Shown here piece after piece: positions 40,016 to 42,473 of a stretch of DNA of 42,473 bases. Both the position numbers and the translations under genes were made by a program. This stretch comes from Lachnospiraceae bacterium (lineage in GTDB: Bacteria > Bacillota > Clostridia > Lachnospirales > Lachnospiraceae). Location of the stretch: the NCBI GenBank assembly GCA_017556805.1, contig JAFYMC010000025.1, forward strand, positions 1 through 42,473, written 5' to 3'. The notes under the pieces were generated by a model. It saw nothing but the letters and a program-made list of their open reading frames with translations, was not told the DNA's origin and did not search any database. Each line of letters starts with the position of its first letter. Positions within the stretch are counted from its first letter, which is position 1.

Positions 40016-42473
40016 TTAGTCGTAAACGCTGGACCAAATCTTATAGTCTACGTTTGCATTCTTTCCCTTGTACTGGAAAAGCTGGCTCATGGTTACAAAC
40101 TGATAACCCTGGTTCTTTAAGCTCTCGATAATGGTCGGAAGCGCCTGAACGGTAGCGGAATTGCCCTGGAAATCATGGAGCAAAATAATCTGACCGTCCT
40201 TTACACCACGAGTTACGGAATTTGCAATCTGGCTGGAGGAGCTGCTACCATCCCAATCGTTATGCATGGTACCCTGGATGAATGCCATGTCGATTGCGCT
40301 GTACATTGTATTGTTTACAGAGATGTACGGCGGACGGAAGAACTTCGGAGTCTGGCCGGTGTACTGCTTAATCAGGTTATTGGTCTGATTAATCTCATTC
40401 TGGATAGCACTATAGCTCATGGTGGTCATATCGCTATGTGTATAAGAATGATTTGCAAGCTCATGACCGGAAGCATTCTGTCTCTCAAGGATAGAACGGG
40501 TATTGCCGTTAATGTTCTGACCAATTAAGAAGAACGTAGCCTTAACATCATATCTGTCAAGAATATCCAAAACCTGAGAGGTAGTGGAAGTCGGGCCATC
40601 ATCAAAAGTCAATGCAACCATCTTACCGTTCGGATTGATGGAGCTACCGCTGTTGCCGGAATTTCCGCCGTTGCCACCGTTACCTGCATTGCTGCCGTTG
40701 TCGGTACTTACGGAGCCTGCCGGGCTGATGGTTAAGCTGTCGATGTAAGCATCCCACTGACCATCATCTGCGGTTACTACAAGCTTAACGGTCTGGTTAC
40801 CGGTACCGTGAGATACGTTGGAAATGGTGTACTCAGCAACGTTTGCATCACCAAAGTAGAAGGTTCCCTTCGTCTGGTTACCGATTACAAGATCAACTCT
40901 TGCCATGTTGTCACCGTTAGAAGCACCTCTTAAGGTGAAGTCATGGGTGCCGTTAGCAAAGTTCTGGGTATAAGATACCGCATCGTCATTTGCATATAAT
41001 GCCACACCGTTGAACGGATTGCTTACGTTACCGGTGTACTGACCGGACTTGGTCATGTTCTCACACTGGGTAGTGGTAACGGAAGAACCGGTGTTTCCGC
41101 CGGAGGTGTTACCGCCCTGGTTCCCACCGGAGGTGTTTCCACCCTGGTTTCCACCCTGGTTGCCGCCGGAGGTGTTGCCACCCTGGTTGCCACCGGAAGT
41201 GTTGCCGCCGGAAGCTGCTCCGCCACTGATGGTTAACTTATCAACATATGCATCCCACTGACCGTTATCGGTAGTTACCTTTAACTCAACCTTCTGGTTG
41301 CCGGTTCCGGTAGATACGTTGGAAATCGTAGAATCAGATGCGCTGGAACCGCTGAAGGTAAAGGTACCCTTCTTCTGACCGCCAACATATAAATCAACAG
41401 ATGCCTTATTATTACCGTTGGATGCACCTCTTAAGGTAAAAGTGCTGGTTCCGCTGGTGAAATTCTGAGTATAAGATACTGCATCATCGTTTGCATATAA
41501 AGCTACGCCGTTGAACGGAGAGCTTACGTTACCGGTATACTGACCGGACTTGGTCATGTTCTCACATTCCATGGTTGCACCGGTATTGGTGGTGCCACCA
41601 CTGGTGTTTCCACCCTGATTGCCGCCCTGGTTGCCACCGGAGGTGTTTCCACCCTGGTTGCCTCCCTGGTTGCCGCCACTGGTGTTTCCACCCTGGTTAC
41701 CGCCCTGGTTGCCGCCACTGGTGTTGCCGCCGGAAGCTGCGCCGCCGCTGATGGTTAACTTATCGATATAAGCATCCCACTGACCGTCATCTGCGGTTAC
41801 CTTTAACTCTACCTTCTTGTTACCCGTTCCGGTAGATACGTTCTCAATTACATAATCTGCTACATTTGCATCGCCGTAGTAGAAAGTACCCTTATTCTGG
41901 CCGTCGATGAAAAGATCAACTTTTGCCATGTTGTCACCGTTGGATGCACCGGTCAAAGTGAAGGTGCTGGTTCCGCTGGTGAAGTTCTGGGTGTAAGATA
42001 CTGCGTCGTCGTTTGCATATAAAGCTACGCCGTTGAACGGAGAACTTACGTTACCGGTGTACTGACCGGACTTGGTCATGTTTTCACATTCCATGGTTGC
42101 ACCGGTATTGGTGGTGCCACCACTGGTGTTTCCACCCTGGTTTCCACCCTGGTTACCGCCCTGGTTTCCACCCTGGTTGCCGCCCTGGTTTCCACCCTGG
42201 CTGCCGCCGTTTACGGATACACCGTTACCACCGATAATAAGTGCATCTGCATATAAATCCCAGCTGCCCTCATCTGCGGTCATTCTTAATTCAACCTTCT
42301 GGTTACCCGTTCCGGTAGATACATTCTTAATGGTGTATTCTGCTACATTTGCATCACCGAAATAGAACGTACCCTTATTCTGGCCGCCGATATACAAATC
42401 AACCTGTGCCAGATTATCTCCGTCGGATGCTCCTCTTAAAGAGAAGTCATGGGTTCCGGAAGAGAAGTTTACA
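40016..42473 (-). CDS. multi-CBM polysaccharide deacetylase, N-terminus outside window
   Basis: At least 818 codons, open at the right edge, so the signal peptide is not seen. Four beta-sandwich carbohydrate-binding modules (the first partial) share the pattern ECENMTKSGQYTG, SPFNGVALYAND and a closing D-x-x-D-x-L-x-I strand after W-D-A-Y. They resemble CBM35/36/60 families. Glycine/asparagine-rich linkers (GGNQ, GGNTS repeats) separate them. The C-terminal NodB-type CE4 domain (about 600-785 of the visible part) has TFDDGP, HSYTHSD, RPPYI, DWDG and LLHD motifs, all catalytic. Probably a secreted acetylxylan or chitin/peptidoglycan deacetylase; CBMs favour plant polysaccharide. Confidence 0.92.
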   Translation of the reverse strand, partial: VNFSSGTHDFSLRGASDGDNLAQVDLYIGGQNKGTFYFGDANVAEYTIKNVSTGTGNQKVELRMTADEGSWDLYADALIIGGNGVSVNGGSQGGNQGGNQGGNQGGNQGGNQGGNTSGGTTNTGATMECENMTKSGQYTGNVSSPFNGVALYANDDAVSYTQNFTSGTSTFTLTGASNGDNMAKVDLFIDGQNKGTFYYGDANVADYVIENVSTGTGNKKVELKVTADDGQWDAYIDKLTISGGAASGGNTSGGNQGGNQGGNTSGGNQGGNQGGNTSGGNQGGNQGGNTSGGTTNTGATMECENMTKSGQYTGNVSSPFNGVALYANDDAVSYTQNFTSGTSTFTLRGASNGNNKASVDLYVGGQKKGTFTFSGSSASDSTISNVSTGTGNQKVELKVTTDNGQWDAYVDKLTISGGAASGGNTSGGNQGGNTSGGNQGGNQGGNTSGGNQGGNTSGGNTGSSVTTTQCENMTKSGQYTGNVSNPFNGVALYANDDAVSYTQNFANGTHDFTLRGASNGDNMARVDLVIGNQTKGTFYFGDANVAEYTISNVSHGTGNQTVKLVVTADDGQWDAYIDSLTISPAGSVSTDNGSNAGNGGNGGNSGNSGSSINPNGKMVALTFDDGPTSTTSQVLDILDRYDVKATFFLIGQNINGNTRSILERQNASGHELANHSYTHSDMTTMSYSAIQNEINQTNNLIKQYTGQTPKFFRPPYISVNNTMYSAIDMAFIQGTMHNDWDGSSSSSQIANSVTRGVKDGQIILLHDFQGNSATVQALPTIIESLKNQGYQFVTMSQLFQYKGKNANVDYKIWSSVYD
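41085..42215 (-). repeat. tandem CBM-plus-linker repeats inside the deacetylase gene
   Basis: CBM-encoding units starting near 42094 and 41577 are almost identical at their 5' ends at nucleotide level, and the one starting near 41070 is close. Linkers at about 42110-42213, 41592-41735 and 41095-41212 are built of GGNQ and GGNTSGGNQ units. The number of linker units differs, as expected from slippage or recombination. Confidence 0.85.

Overview
The window looks like a chromosomal segment of a Clostridia bacterium, most likely Lachnospiraceae. The evidence is moderate GC, strong AGGAGG ribosome-binding sites, an L10-leader rplJ-rplL operon, DUF951/DUF6171 proteins, a CotH-family protein, MCP/CheY/CheX-type chemotaxis genes, an RF3 gene and CBM-bearing secreted polysaccharide-acting enzymes. 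No phage, transposase or CRISPR-Cas gene is visible. The genus is inferred, not shown.

Layout. 1-1500: a hicA remnant fused in frame to hicB (cut by the window edge) and an XRE regulator with four membrane segments. They lie where rpoBC is usually found, downstream of rplL. 1500-6600: translation core on the minus strand: rplL, rplJ with an L10 leader and attenuator; about 700 bases of non-coding DNA holding a regular array of 8-bp sites (3431-3824); then rplA, a possible L1 operator, rplK, nusG, secE and rpmG. 6580-11450: DUF6171, DUF951, an ECF sigma/anti-sigma pair and a histidine kinase/response regulator pair. 11676-14760: a secreted BIG2 protein, dapB, and dapA under a lysine riboswitch. 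14937-18830: a c-di-GMP riboswitch controlling a 1092-residue secreted protein (two CBM2-like modules, calcium-binding repeats, vWA, lipase-like domain) and a small membrane protein. 18886-24100: a peptide/nickel-type ABC transporter operon. 24235-30480: a PPIase-like membrane protein, MgtC-like protein, a short substrate-binding lipoprotein, an MCP with a highly charged N-terminal extension, and a small acidic membrane protein. 30514-35630: a second ECF sigma/anti-sigma pair, CotH, and RF3. 35668-42473: a CgeB-like glycosyltransferase, CheY plus a CheX-like phosphatase with MshEN-like repeats, DUF1015, and a multi-CBM CE4 polysaccharide deacetylase that runs off the right edge.

Themes. Regulation is dense: three recognisable RNA leaders (L10, lysine, c-di-GMP-I), a candidate L1 operator, two ECF modules, one two-component system, and several promoters whose -10 region overlaps the terminator of the gene before. 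C-di-GMP may appear twice, as the riboswitch on the large secreted protein and as MshEN-like repeats in the CheX protein. Secreted CBM proteins suggest growth on plant polysaccharide. Several intergenic regions carry large nested inverted repeats of unknown nature. The most striking unexplained structure is the helically phased TACCATGA/TCATGGTA array between rplA and rplJ.
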